Assembly (NCBI GenBank): GCA_039714535.1
Contig: JBDLJC010000022.1
Coordinates: 1-52,722, forward strand
Reading direction: 5' to 3'
Source: JAGXFP01 sp039714535
GTDB taxonomy: Bacteria > Desulfobacterota > Desulfobulbia > Desulfobulbales > JAGXFP01
DNA: 52,722 bases
Every line of letters begins with the position of its first letter. The first letter of the stretch is position 1. A program made the translations under genes and the position numbers. Below the pieces are notes generated by a model. That model was not told where the DNA came from. It worked only from the letters and a program-made list of their open reading frames with translations, and made no database searches. Of the stretch, positions 23,938 to 32,769 are shown piece by piece.

Positions 23938-25929
23938 ATGGAAATTCCGTTACTCACTGATATTGTCATTATTTTCGGACTGGCGGTTGGGGTCTTGCTG
24001 CTATTTCATTTTCTCAGTTTGCCGTCGGTGGTCGGCTTTCTTCTTACCGGTATCTTAGCCGGTCCCTATGGTTTCGGGTTGATTTCGGCAGTGCACGAAG
24101 TTGAGGTGTTCGCCGAGGTAGGGGTTATCCTCTTGCTTTTTACCATCGGCATCGAATTCTCCTTCAAGAAACTTATTGAGATTAAAAAGCAAGTCGTTTT
24201 CGGCGGCGCCCTCCAGGTTGGCCTGACAATTCTCGCCGTATTCTTCATTGGCCGTCGGCTTGGCCTCTCTGGGCCGGAGGCAATTTTTTATGGTTTCCTG
24301 ATCTCCTTATCGAGCACCGCGATTGTCCTCCGACTGATTCAGGAGAGAGCCGAGGTGGACACCCCCCATGGCCGGACCGGTTTGGGGACCCTGCTCTTTC
24401 AGGATGTTATCATCGTGCCGATGATCCTCATCTCCCCGATGCTGGCCGGCAACTCGCCGGGCGGGATTGACAGTGACATCTTCCTCTTTGCGGCCGAAGG
24501 CCTTGCAATCGTTGGGCTGGTCCTAATTGCAGCCAAATGGCTGGTACCCTGGCTTTTACATCAGGTTGCCCGGACGCGCAGCAAAGAGCTTTTTCTATTA
24601 AGTGTGGTCGTCATCTGTCTCACCATTGCCTGGCTCACCTCAAACGTCGGGCTGTCTCTGGCCCTGGGCGCTTTTATTGCGGGGTTGATCATTTCGGAGT
24701 CCGAGTACAGCCATCAGGCCCTGGGTAACATCCTGCCCTTCCGCAATGTTTTTACCAGCTTCTTTTTTATCTCAATCGGCATGCTGCTGGATACCACCTT
24801 TCTGCTCAACAATCTCCTGCTTATTATGACCGCTTCGCTCGGAGTTCTGCTTCTTAAAGCAATCATCGCCAGCGGCTCGGCAATACTTCTGGGTTTACCC
24901 CTGCGCAGTGGCATCCTGGCCGGCCTGTCCATCTGCCAGGTTGGGGAGTTTTCTTTCATCCTCTCCAGAACAGGAGTGGAACATGGCCTTATGGCCGATC
25001 ACTACCAACTTTTTCTGGCAGTGGCGGTCCTGACCATGGCTGCTACACCTTTTATAATTAACTTGGCTCCACGTTTTGCCGACCGTATTCTCAAAATCCC
25101 CTTGCCGGTAAAGCTGAAAACCGGGCTTTGGCCGGAGCCGGAGAAGAAAACCCCTAAAAAGCTCAAACAGCATCTGATCATTATCGGTTTCGGCTTGAAT
25201 GGCCGCAACGTTGCCCGCGCCGCCAGAATGACCGGCATCCCCTATATGATTATCGAAATGTCGCCCGATACGGTAAAGAAGGAACGACAGAAAGGCGAGC
25301 CTATTTTCTATGGTGACGCCATCCACGAAGAGGTATTGCGCCATGCCGGCATTGAGGATGCAACCGTGGTGGTGGTCGCCATCAACGACCTGGCCGCCAC
25401 CCGTGAGATCACCGAAAATGTCCGGAAGATGGCCGCCAACGCGCATGTGATTGTTCGGACCAGATTCCTTACGGAAATGCAGGCCCTCTATGAAATAGGA
25501 GCCAATGAGGTTATCCCGGAAGAATTTGAAACATCGGTGGAGATTTTTTCCCGGGTCCTGGCCAAATATCTTATCCCCAGAGACGAAATAGATAAACTTG
25601 TCATCCAGCTTCGCTCTGACGGTTATGAGATGTTCCGGAATCTTGCCAGAGAACCAAGCTCGTTCTCCAGTCTGGGTCTGCACCTGCCGGAAGTTGAAGT
25701 CAGTTCCATGCGGGTTGAGGAGGGTTCGTATGTAGCGGGGAGGTCCTTATTGGAGCTGGAGATGCGGAAGAAATACGGCCTGACAGTGCTGGCGGTGCGT
25801 CGCGACTCACAGACCTTTCCTAACCCCGAGGTGGAAATGGCTTTTTTTACTGACGACGTTCTCTATGTAATGGGTCTCCCCGAAAAATTGGCCGAAAGCG
25901 CAAAGTTGTTCAGCTGTGCCAGAGGTTGA
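23938..25929 (+). CDS. KefB/KefC-type monovalent cation:proton antiporter
   Basis: The 663-residue CPA2-family protein has about twelve membrane helices (residues 5-390), including the LLLFTIGIEF and LFQDVIIVP segments of this family. An RCK/TrkA-N nucleotide-binding domain follows (about 418-540, GFGLNGRNVARAAR), and a TrkA-C domain (about 575-660). It should exchange K+ or Na+ for H+ across the inner membrane under control of a nucleotide bound to the RCK domain. Glutathione gating as in E. coli KefC cannot be assumed. It is a single gene, with a GGATAGGA stretch just before the ATG. Confidence 0.9.
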   Translation: MEIPLLTDIVIIFGLAVGVLLLFHFLSLPSVVGFLLTGILAGPYGFGLISAVHEVEVFAEVGVILLLFTIGIEFSFKKLIEIKKQVVFGGALQVGLTILAVFFIGRRLGLSGPEAIFYGFLISLSSTAIVLRLIQERAEVDTPHGRTGLGTLLFQDVIIVPMILISPMLAGNSPGGIDSDIFLFAAEGLAIVGLVLIAAKWLVPWLLHQVARTRSKELFLLSVVVICLTIAWLTSNVGLSLALGAFIAGLIISESEYSHQALGNILPFRNVFTSFFFISIGMLLDTTFLLNNLLLIMTASLGVLLLKAIIASGSAILLGLPLRSGILAGLSICQVGEFSFILSRTGVEHGLMADHYQLFLAVAVLTMAATPFIINLAPRFADRILKIPLPVKLKTGLWPEPEKKTPKKLKQHLIIIGFGLNGRNVARAARMTGIPYMIIEMSPDTVKKERQKGEPIFYGDAIHEEVLRHAGIEDATVVVVAINDLAATREITENVRKMAANAHVIVRTRFLTEMQALYEIGANEVIPEEFETSVEIFSRVLAKYLIPRDEIDKLVIQLRSDGYEMFRNLAREPSSFSSLGLHLPEVEVSSMRVEEGSYVAGRSLLELEMRKKYGLTVLAVRRDSQTFPNPEVEMAFFTDDVLYVMGLPEKLAESAKLFSCARG

Positions 25930-26015
25930 CAATGATGCCTCTGCAGGCAGCGATCAGGACAGGCTCGACAACTCCGCCAACCGTTACCACGCAAATTTAC
26001 AACAGACCAGCAATC

Positions 26016-26432
26016 CTATATATCAAAGATTAAAACATTGCGGCGTAAATGTTGTCTGGCGACAAGCTCTTCGAGGCTGACTGAGAACGCTGCCAGCAGT
26101 TTTTCTTCGGCCGCCAGGAAGAATCCGTCAATAACTTCATCTTGCTCCTGCTGATCGGCAACAAACTCAATACCTCCTTCCAGGAGGGTGATAACTTCCG
26201 AGGCAAGAATCTCACGGGCAGGTCTGGCCAATTTATAGCCGCCATTTTTACCCCGAACGCTGCGGATAATCCGGGCCTTGCCCAGTTGGTTGAAGATCTG
26301 CTCGAGATACTGGCGGGGGATATTCTTCAGCCTGGCTATTTCCTTGATCTGCAAGAGACCCTGGCCCTCGTTTTCCGCCAGGGCCAAGATCGCTTTCAGA
26401 CCGTATTTACTTTTCGTGCTGATTGTAAGCAT
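26016..26432 (-). CDS. Rrf2-family transcriptional regulator without Fe-S cysteines
   Basis: The 138-residue protein begins with the Rrf2 winged helix (SKYGLKAILALAEN, then the IARLKNIPRQYLEQIF recognition helix, then RGKNGGYKLARP). IscR, NsrR and RsrR ligate a cluster with three cysteines around residues 90-106; this protein contains no cysteine at all, so it cannot sense through such a cluster. CymR-like protein-protein sensing is an alternative. Its target is unknown. A doubtful small gene lies just upstream on the same strand. Confidence 0.88.
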   Translation of the reverse strand: MLTISTKSKYGLKAILALAENEGQGLLQIKEIARLKNIPRQYLEQIFNQLGKARIIRSVRGKNGGYKLARPAREILASEVITLLEGGIEFVADQQEQDEVIDGFFLAAEEKLLAAFSVSLEELVARQHLRRNVLIFDI

Positions 26433-26471
26433 TAATCACCGACAACTTCGAGATCTACCGACAGAAGATCC

Positions 26472-26750
26472 TCAATTATTATAACTGGAGCAAATAGCGT
26501 TGGAGTGCAATGATAAAGGAACCTGGCATGAATAACAATGGTGAATAACAGGGAGCAGACCCGGTTGGAAGAAGCGCCACTTATCAGCATATTTCCCTCT
26601 GGCCTCGGCCGAGAGCTCCGCCTGCCCGGCAATAGCCACGGTAACCAACACCCCTCCGTCGGCAAGAGCAGCCTCTGCTTCATTAAGGGCCTTATTCCGG
26701 GTCAGGAGAAAGTTTTCCATAAAATCCTGTTTCCCTTTCTTGTATTTCAT
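26472..26750 (-). CDS. Possible small protein upstream of the Rrf2 gene
   Basis: A 92-codon frame starts at an ATG with a GAGAGGG site and ends 39 bases before the Rrf2 gene. The first 60 residues look protein-like (helical NKALNEAEAALADGG, then VLVTVAIAG); the last 30 look random and Cys/Ser-rich. I do not recognise a family. It may be a genuine leader gene of the regulator or the 5' part of a decayed gene. The rest of the 26433-27024 gap shows no other gene. Confidence 0.35.
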   Translation of the reverse strand: MKYKKGKQDFMENFLLTRNKALNEAEAALADGGVLVTVAIAGQAELSAEARGKYADKWRFFQPGLLPVIHHCYSCQVPLSLHSNAICSSYNN

Positions 26751-27024
26751 AAAGCCCTCTCTGCCTCCTTACCGGCTCGTTTTTCATCCCCGAAATTGCC
26801 CAACGGCTGTTCACGCCAACATAGAGTTCTGCCTGCGACCATCCCACCCCAACCGCATAACAACAAAAACGGGGGAACTTGCCACCACTGAAAATCCCTA
26901 TCACAAGTACGAAATAATACGATTGCCGGGAAGAATTCTTAAATATTCAAAACAAATCTGCTAGAGTACGGATCATTGCTCAAAAATCATCTAAATTCAC
27001 TATCACCCCGGTAAAAGATATATT

Positions 27025-29166
27025 ATGCCAACAAACAGAAGCTTTCCTGTCTTTAAACTATTGGTGTTTACGATAGTTCTAATCCTGCCGCTTTATTCAG
27101 TCTTTATCATGACCCCGCTGTTTTCAAAACTGGTTGTGGGGAACCTCGAAGGTAATGCTGAACAATTAGCGCGCCATATATCCAGGATGTTCATTAATGC
27201 CTCCGGTGATTTACCCCCCGACTCTATCTCCGCCAGCATGAAAGAGGAAGCCGGAAACTTTTTAAGAGATTTCGAAATAAACAAGCTAAGAGTATTTTCA
27301 ACTGACGGCACAATCATATTTTCAACCACCGAAGAGGATATCGGCAATTCCTACCCAAAGGCCCTTTTCTGGAATGAGATAGCCAGCGGGGCAACCTATT
27401 CCAAGATCGTCAAAAAGGAATCTTCTTCCGTTGACCAGGAGAAGTTCCACCATGATGTCATTGAAACATATTATCCTCTAGTCAGAGACAACCTCGTGGT
27501 TGGCGCTATCGAGATATACACCAACATCGACACTCAACAAGAGAGTCTTGCCCTGTTTTCCAAGAAACACAACCTATTGATCGTCAGCGTATTATTACTG
27601 ATGGGGGCAGTTTTCATCGTCGCCGAAGAAAGAGAAAAGAGACATCTTCGAACCCAGCAGAAATTCCAAAATCAGATATTTCGGGCCAAGGCAGAATGGG
27701 AGAAGACAGTCGACGCCATTGATGACGTTATCGCAATCGTCGATTTATCCTTCACAATCCAGAGGATTAATAAGGCCGGGCGCGAAAGATTCAACGCGCC
27801 TTTCCCGGAACTGCTCGGCCATAAATGCTTTGAGGTCCTGGAGCAATCCGACGTAATCTGTCCGGATTGCCCCATTCCCAAGGTTCTTGAGGATGGCAAA
27901 ACCCATCATTGCGAGCTTTTTTCTGCTAGCACAGGTCATACCTTCTGGATTTCCGTCGCCCCATTATTTGACGAAAACGGCCATATAAACAGTTTTGTTC
28001 ACACCTCCCGCGACATTACCCACCTCAAAGTAATGGAGCAGCAGATGCAGAGAAACCAGAGAAGAGAATCTCTGGCCGTATTAACCAGAGGGATCGCCCA
28101 TAATTTCAGGAATATTCTGGCCAGTATTTTGATGAACAGCCAGGTCCTCCAGAGCAATCATAAAGACGACCAGCAGATAAAAGAGATTACGGGGTGGATA
28201 AATGAATCCGTCCAGTCCGGCTCCAAACTGGTCACCGGACTTATGCAGTTTTCCCAGCATAAAACCAAAAAAGACTTCCATCCGCTCGACCTGGCCCAGT
28301 TAATTCCAGACACATATGAACTGATCAGAAGCTCAATCGGCAAGGATATCAATCTCACCTACAACATACCGCAATCTCTCGAAATTATGGGGGATCCCGG
28401 CGCCCTTTTTCAGGTTTTGGCAAACATCTGCTCAAATTCCGCCGACGCCATGCCCCGGGGCGGCGACCTGCGCATAAATCTGCAAAAGTCTGGTGCAAAA
28501 GCTCTGATAATTATTACCGACACCGGCTCCGGCATAGACCAGGGCATCCTGGACAAAATCTTCGAACCTTTTTTCACGACCAAGGATGTTGATAAGGGTA
28601 CAGGGCTGGGGTTGTCCTCGAGCTACGGCATCATCAAAGAACATGGCGGTAATATCCAAATAGAATCAACGGTCAACGTCGGCACTACAGTCACCATAAC
28701 CTTGCCCTTAACCAATAATGGCATCACGGAAAATCAATTAACCTCACTGCGGGAGATAGAAGGATTTGGCCAACGCATTCTCCTGGTAGACGACGAAGAG
28801 CAGATCATTATCCCCATGACCAGGCTGTTGGCAAAAGCCGGCTATCAGGTAGCCGGGGCTAAAAACTGCGAAGAGGCCTTGACAAAGCTCAACTCCTGGC
28901 GCCCCCATCTGGTTATCCTCGATTACAATATGCCTGACAGAAACGGCATTGATTGCGCCACCGAAGTCAACCGCTTAGACCCATCGGTTAAAATAATTAT
29001 CCTCTCCGGCATCCCCACCGAAGACCTGGAAGAAATCATCGCCAAGCGAGGAGTTGAATACATCAGTTGCTGCCTGGAGAAACCAATCGGCATAGTCAAG
29101 CTGAATCGGGCCATGGCTGATATTTTCGGTAAACCGGGGGAAAAGGGGAATAACAGCCAGAGCTAA
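27025..29166 (+). CDS. Hybrid sensor histidine kinase, TM-PAS-HisKA-HATPase-REC
   Basis: The 713-residue protein has a membrane helix (about 10-32), a periplasmic sensor of about 150 residues, a second helix (about 183-203) and a PAS domain (about 230-340) containing a CPDC pair. The HisKA domain carries His359 in GIAHNFRN. HATPase boxes follow (NICSNSADAM, DTGSGI, GTGLGLSSSYG). A receiver domain carries Asp633 in LVILDYNMPD. All phosphorelay residues are intact. A phosphotransfer partner and final regulator are not adjacent. The start has only a weak GGTAAAAG site. A bidirectional terminator separates it from the convergent porin gene. Confidence 0.9.
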   Translation: MPTNRSFPVFKLLVFTIVLILPLYSVFIMTPLFSKLVVGNLEGNAEQLARHISRMFINASGDLPPDSISASMKEEAGNFLRDFEINKLRVFSTDGTIIFSTTEEDIGNSYPKALFWNEIASGATYSKIVKKESSSVDQEKFHHDVIETYYPLVRDNLVVGAIEIYTNIDTQQESLALFSKKHNLLIVSVLLLMGAVFIVAEEREKRHLRTQQKFQNQIFRAKAEWEKTVDAIDDVIAIVDLSFTIQRINKAGRERFNAPFPELLGHKCFEVLEQSDVICPDCPIPKVLEDGKTHHCELFSASTGHTFWISVAPLFDENGHINSFVHTSRDITHLKVMEQQMQRNQRRESLAVLTRGIAHNFRNILASILMNSQVLQSNHKDDQQIKEITGWINESVQSGSKLVTGLMQFSQHKTKKDFHPLDLAQLIPDTYELIRSSIGKDINLTYNIPQSLEIMGDPGALFQVLANICSNSADAMPRGGDLRINLQKSGAKALIIITDTGSGIDQGILDKIFEPFFTTKDVDKGTGLGLSSSYGIIKEHGGNIQIESTVNVGTTVTITLPLTNNGITENQLTSLREIEGFGQRILLVDDEEQIIIPMTRLLAKAGYQVAGAKNCEEALTKLNSWRPHLVILDYNMPDRNGIDCATEVNRLDPSVKIIILSGIPTEDLEEIIAKRGVEYISCCLEKPIGIVKLNRAMADIFGKPGEKGNNSQS

Positions 29167-29265
29167 TATTTCATGGTTGTTATGGCAAAAGGAATGTTTC
29201 GCCGAAACACCCAGGGATATTCGGCTTAGCACCAGCCCCCCTTCCGCCCCCCAGGCGAATCAGAC

Positions 29266-29306
29266 AAAAAAACGGATCATGCCCCACAGGGCACAATCCG
29301 TTTTTT
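29266..29306. terminator. Bidirectional rho-independent terminator
   Basis: The arms AACGGAT and ATCCGTT enclose inner arms GCCC and GGGC. A T-run follows on the plus strand (TTTTTT) and an equivalent run follows on the minus strand. It serves the convergent hybrid kinase and porin genes. Confidence 0.9.
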
Positions 29307-29333
29307 AAGCTCAGCAGACTATCCTGAAATATC

Positions 29334-30491
29334 TTAGAACTCCGCGGCCAACTGCAAAGTATAAATGTCCCAGTCTGTGCCAAAACCGTCATAGTCCTCT
29401 TCATGAAGGTACTCCAGGGCCAGAGCGGTGCCGTCCAGAATCTCGACGGCCAGGGCGGCCACAATCCGTTCTTCAACAAACGCCCCACCTGCCTCATCGG
29501 TGGCTTGGTAACCAACGGCTATGGAGCCCTCTCTGCTCCCCAACGGAAAGACAACTCCGGCCTCAACATTGTAGGCGGAAACCTGCGAATCAGTACCGGC
29601 ACCAATTAAATCATCATCGACCCCGACATACTCCCCGATCAGGGTGACCGGCCCCAGACCGGCGATCAGATGAGCACCATAACCGCCAACATATTCGAGA
29701 ACATTCTGCGCCCCGGGCACCAGCCCCAGTGCATCGGTCAACCCATCGGAATCCTGAATACTGCTGATCCAGGCACCGCCGACATCGATACTTACCGCAT
29801 CAGATTCAAAGGCGTAACCGGCGTTGGTCCCATAATGCTCAATTCTATCGTCACCGCCATCGTCAGCATCGCCATTAAAGGAGTATACTGAAGCGTAGAA
29901 GCCCGCCACTTCAACCCCTAGCAGGAGAGCATCTTCCCCGGTCTCACCAAGATCCAGAGTCAGGGGGTCGGAGACCATCTGGCTCTCAAAATTACCGAAG
30001 GGCACATACATCTTACCAGCGGTCATATAGAGCGGATTTTTCTCGGTATTGCCGATGGTGACGGCAGCCTCGTCAACCTCCATCGCGCCACCATCCTCGG
30101 AAAGAAACAGGACATGGGCCGAGCTGAAGTCGCTGACCTCCGCATCAATACCTAACTCAACGGTGGCAACGGCGATATCACTCTCGGTAACGATATCATC
30201 ATCATAAACCCCGGTCTCAACCTCAACAACCCCGCTGACCGTCACCCGGTCGGTCCAGTTTTGGCCGCCTTGGATCTCAGCCGGGGCGGTACCTCTTATG
30301 TCCGCCATTGAGGTGCCTTCCATGTTCGCCATTTTGGCCCAAAGCTTGTCAATCTCCATTTTGAGCTCAGCCTCTCCGGCCTGCGAAACCACCGGAACCG
30401 CGATCAACATCACTACCAGCCCCCAAAAAAACATCGAATACGAGGCTTCCCTCTGCCGCCCAAAACTCCATCCCCGGCCCAGAACTATCAT
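29334..30491 (-). CDS. LbtU-family outer-membrane beta-barrel protein
   Basis: The 385-residue product has a signal peptide (about 1-38, ending VVSQA) and a short coiled region (about 40-60, ELKMEIDKLWAKM). A barrel of alternating beta strands follows and ends in a C-terminal Phe, as outer-membrane proteins do. The organisation, and segments such as TAGKMYVPFGNFES, fit the LbtU/LbtP-type porin family first described for legiobactin uptake. Acidic loops (DDIVTESD, DGDADDGGDD) are plentiful. GAGAGGG precedes the ATG. The substrate here is unknown; a siderophore role is only by family name. A palindrome upstream (30635-30649) may be an operator. Confidence 0.8.
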   Translation of the reverse strand: MIVLGRGWSFGRQREASYSMFFWGLVVMLIAVPVVSQAGEAELKMEIDKLWAKMANMEGTSMADIRGTAPAEIQGGQNWTDRVTVSGVVEVETGVYDDDIVTESDIAVATVELGIDAEVSDFSSAHVLFLSEDGGAMEVDEAAVTIGNTEKNPLYMTAGKMYVPFGNFESQMVSDPLTLDLGETGEDALLLGVEVAGFYASVYSFNGDADDGGDDRIEHYGTNAGYAFESDAVSIDVGGAWISSIQDSDGLTDALGLVPGAQNVLEYVGGYGAHLIAGLGPVTLIGEYVGVDDDLIGAGTDSQVSAYNVEAGVVFPLGSREGSIAVGYQATDEAGGAFVEERIVAALAVEILDGTALALEYLHEEDYDGFGTDWDIYTLQLAAEF

Positions 30492-30634
30492 TCTTTTTCC
30501 CTCTCTAAATTAATTTACGATTGTCCAAAAACAGCTAACCTGAAATTAGAAGGCCTTCAACACTCACGCCGATTCTTCTAAGCTCGGTATACTAAGGAAA
30601 AGAAAGCGAGATTGTCAACCAAAAGAAACCAACA

Positions 30635-30649
30635 TACCACGGCGTGGTA
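30635..30649. promoter_or_regulatory. 15-bp palindrome upstream of divergent genes
   Basis: TACCACG and CGTGGTA form a perfect inverted repeat around a single G. It lies in the 425-bp gap between the leftward porin gene and the rightward chemosensory locus, about 145 bases from the porin start. A dimeric regulator site is plausible. The gap otherwise holds only the weak promoter at 30810-30839 and no gene. Confidence 0.4.
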
Positions 30650-30809
30650 CGCCGAAAACACCCGCTATAACCACCAGATAGGCTTAACTAGTTGGAATAG
30701 TTGACTAAATCCCACCCTCAATCTCCGGGCAATCGGCTAACCCTTCTTAACCATGCCTAATTATTACGAAAAAGACCGGCCACACAAAAGCGACTTAATA
30801 AAAAACTGC

Positions 30810-30839
30810 TTCACTTTATCCATGCACCCGTGATATACT
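30810..30839 (+). promoter_or_regulatory. Possible promoter of the chemosensory locus
   Basis: TTCACT and TATACT are separated by 18 bases. The -10 is close to consensus. The position is about 78 bases upstream of the first gene of the locus at 30917. Confidence 0.4.
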
Positions 30840-30916
30840 ACGCCTTCGTGACTAGAAAAAATCAAACCGTCACATCATAATCTAAACTAAAATTTTGCTG
30901 TGTTTAAGGCGCCCGC

Positions 30917-32671
30917 ATGAACAAAGTTCTTATAGTTGAAGACTCACCGGAACTGCTCAAACCCATTGTCCTTGGCCTGCAGAAACACAACGCCGATTTC
31001 GAAATTCTGACCGCCGCCAATGGTGAAGAGGCGGTGGATATCTTGCAGAAGGTGCCAATTTCAGCCCTGGTCACAGATCTCTACATGCCGAAAATGGACG
31101 GCCTGGAACTTCTGGCCTACATGACCCAGAACCACCCGCGGGTTCCATGTGTTGTCATGACCGCATTCGGCAGTGCTGAAATCCAGGACATTCTTGATCA
31201 GAGCGGCATCTTTCACTATCTTGAAAAACCCCTCAATCTCAAGGATCTCGGCAACACCATTCTTGACGCCCTGGCCCAGTTCGAACAGGGTAAGTCTCTT
31301 GATGGTCTTTCCGTGGCCGGGTTCCTCCAGCTTATCGAAATGGAAGAGAAAAGCTGTATTATTGAAGCGGCCAATCCCAGAAAAGAATCCGGTCGCTTCT
31401 TTTTCATCAAAGGCAAACTACAGAATGCCGAATGCAATGACCTGGACGCCGACAAAGCGGCCACCACCATGCTTGGCTGGGAAAAAGCCAAGCTCCGGGT
31501 TAAGAGCCTGCCGGCCGGCAACACCGAACAAAAAATCGGCTTCGGCCTCAAAACCCTGATCATGGAAAGCGCCAGGCGTAAAGACGAGAGTGGCCCCAGC
31601 GACGCAGCGACAAAAAATAAGAAGACAGGCAAGGCCAACACCGTTGACATCTTGTACCAGGCCGTTAGACGGGCGGAGGCCAACGAAGACACAACAGCCC
31701 AGCAGATGCTGGCAACCCTTCTAAAGCAAAACCCGAGAAACCCCGACGCCTGGCTCTGGTATTCAAGGGTAACGGATAACGTTAAAGCCATTGAGGCCGC
31801 CCTGGAAAATGCCGCCATTCTGGCCAAAGATAATGCTGAGATTATTGAAGAAGCAAAAAAATTACAACTGGCCTTTGCCAGCGGCTGCCCGAAAACCGGC
31901 GAAATCAGCCATTGCCCCTTCTGCTGGACCCCTTATGGCGGCAAACTAGAGGTCTGTCCATACTGCAAGGCCTATTTCCTGATCAGCCCGGGGATGCTCA
32001 AAGACAAGAAGAAAGGGGTAGACGCCAACTTAATCAACAAGGCAATTCACCGTTACACCAGGATCATTCTGGTGGAGAAGAAACACAAGGTCCATTTTAA
32101 CCTGGCCCTCGCCCACCTCAACCGCAATCAATGGGAAGAAGGACTGGACCAACTCTATAAAACCAAAACCCTGCAACCGGACAACAAACTATACCGGCAA
32201 CAGCTGAAGATCTTGTTGGATCATATGGCCAATATCGAATTGCCTCCCACCAGCGAGACCGCGAAACCGCAAAGGACAAAAACTGTAGCCGCGACGGGAG
32301 AGCGAAAAAATAAAACCGTCCTGGTCGTCGAAGACAGCACCACCACCCGTAAGGTTATCACCGTTATTCTTAAGCATGAAGGTTTCGACGTTATTGAAGC
32401 AAAAGACGGCATTGAGGCCCTGGCCAGATTCAACGAGATCGTGCCGGATCTGGTCCTCCTTGATATCATCATGCCGGGAATGGACGGTTATCAGGTTCTG
32501 GCCACCATGAAGAACAACGCTAATTTCAAAAAAATCCCGGTAATAATGCTGACCGCCAAAGACGGCCTGATCGACAAGGTCAAAGGCAAGATGTCGGGCT
32601 GCAGCGAATATCTGACCAAGCCATTCACCCCGGAAGAATTAATGGGAAGGATAAGGAAATATTTAAAATAA
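30917..32671 (+). CDS. REC-DUF4388-zinc ribbon-REC response regulator
   Basis: The 584-residue protein has an N-terminal receiver domain (Asp54 in LVTDLYMPKMDG) and a DUF4388-type domain (about 128-235, LDGLSVAGFLQLIEM). A helical TPR-like part follows, interrupted by a zinc ribbon with two CxxC pairs (CPFC and CPYC, near 333-352). A second receiver ends the chain (Asp516 in LLDIIMPGMDG; KPF near the end). The second receiver closely resembles PilG/PixG-type regulators of chemosensory systems that control twitching. DUF4388 is typical of Myxococcota and Desulfobacterota signalling proteins. As the first gene of the locus it is a likely phosphate acceptor from the CheA encoded downstream. An AAGG site precedes the ATG. 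Confidence 0.85.
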   Translation: MNKVLIVEDSPELLKPIVLGLQKHNADFEILTAANGEEAVDILQKVPISALVTDLYMPKMDGLELLAYMTQNHPRVPCVVMTAFGSAEIQDILDQSGIFHYLEKPLNLKDLGNTILDALAQFEQGKSLDGLSVAGFLQLIEMEEKSCIIEAANPRKESGRFFFIKGKLQNAECNDLDADKAATTMLGWEKAKLRVKSLPAGNTEQKIGFGLKTLIMESARRKDESGPSDAATKNKKTGKANTVDILYQAVRRAEANEDTTAQQMLATLLKQNPRNPDAWLWYSRVTDNVKAIEAALENAAILAKDNAEIIEEAKKLQLAFASGCPKTGEISHCPFCWTPYGGKLEVCPYCKAYFLISPGMLKDKKKGVDANLINKAIHRYTRIILVEKKHKVHFNLALAHLNRNQWEEGLDQLYKTKTLQPDNKLYRQQLKILLDHMANIELPPTSETAKPQRTKTVAATGERKNKTVLVVEDSTTTRKVITVILKHEGFDVIEAKDGIEALARFNEIVPDLVLLDIIMPGMDGYQVLATMKNNANFKKIPVIMLTAKDGLIDKVKGKMSGCSEYLTKPFTPEELMGRIRKYLK

Positions 32672-32769
32672 ACAAAGATAAACCTTTGCTTGTTGCCGCA
32701 AAGATTTAGGGGTTACGGGAAATATGAGACCCCATTCTGATTATCCGGTTTTACCAAACACAAGAAACT

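Noticed and set aside
24895..25683. A 262-codon frame antisense to the Kef-type antiporter
   Set aside because: It lies wholly within a certain gene on the opposite strand and shows no domain.
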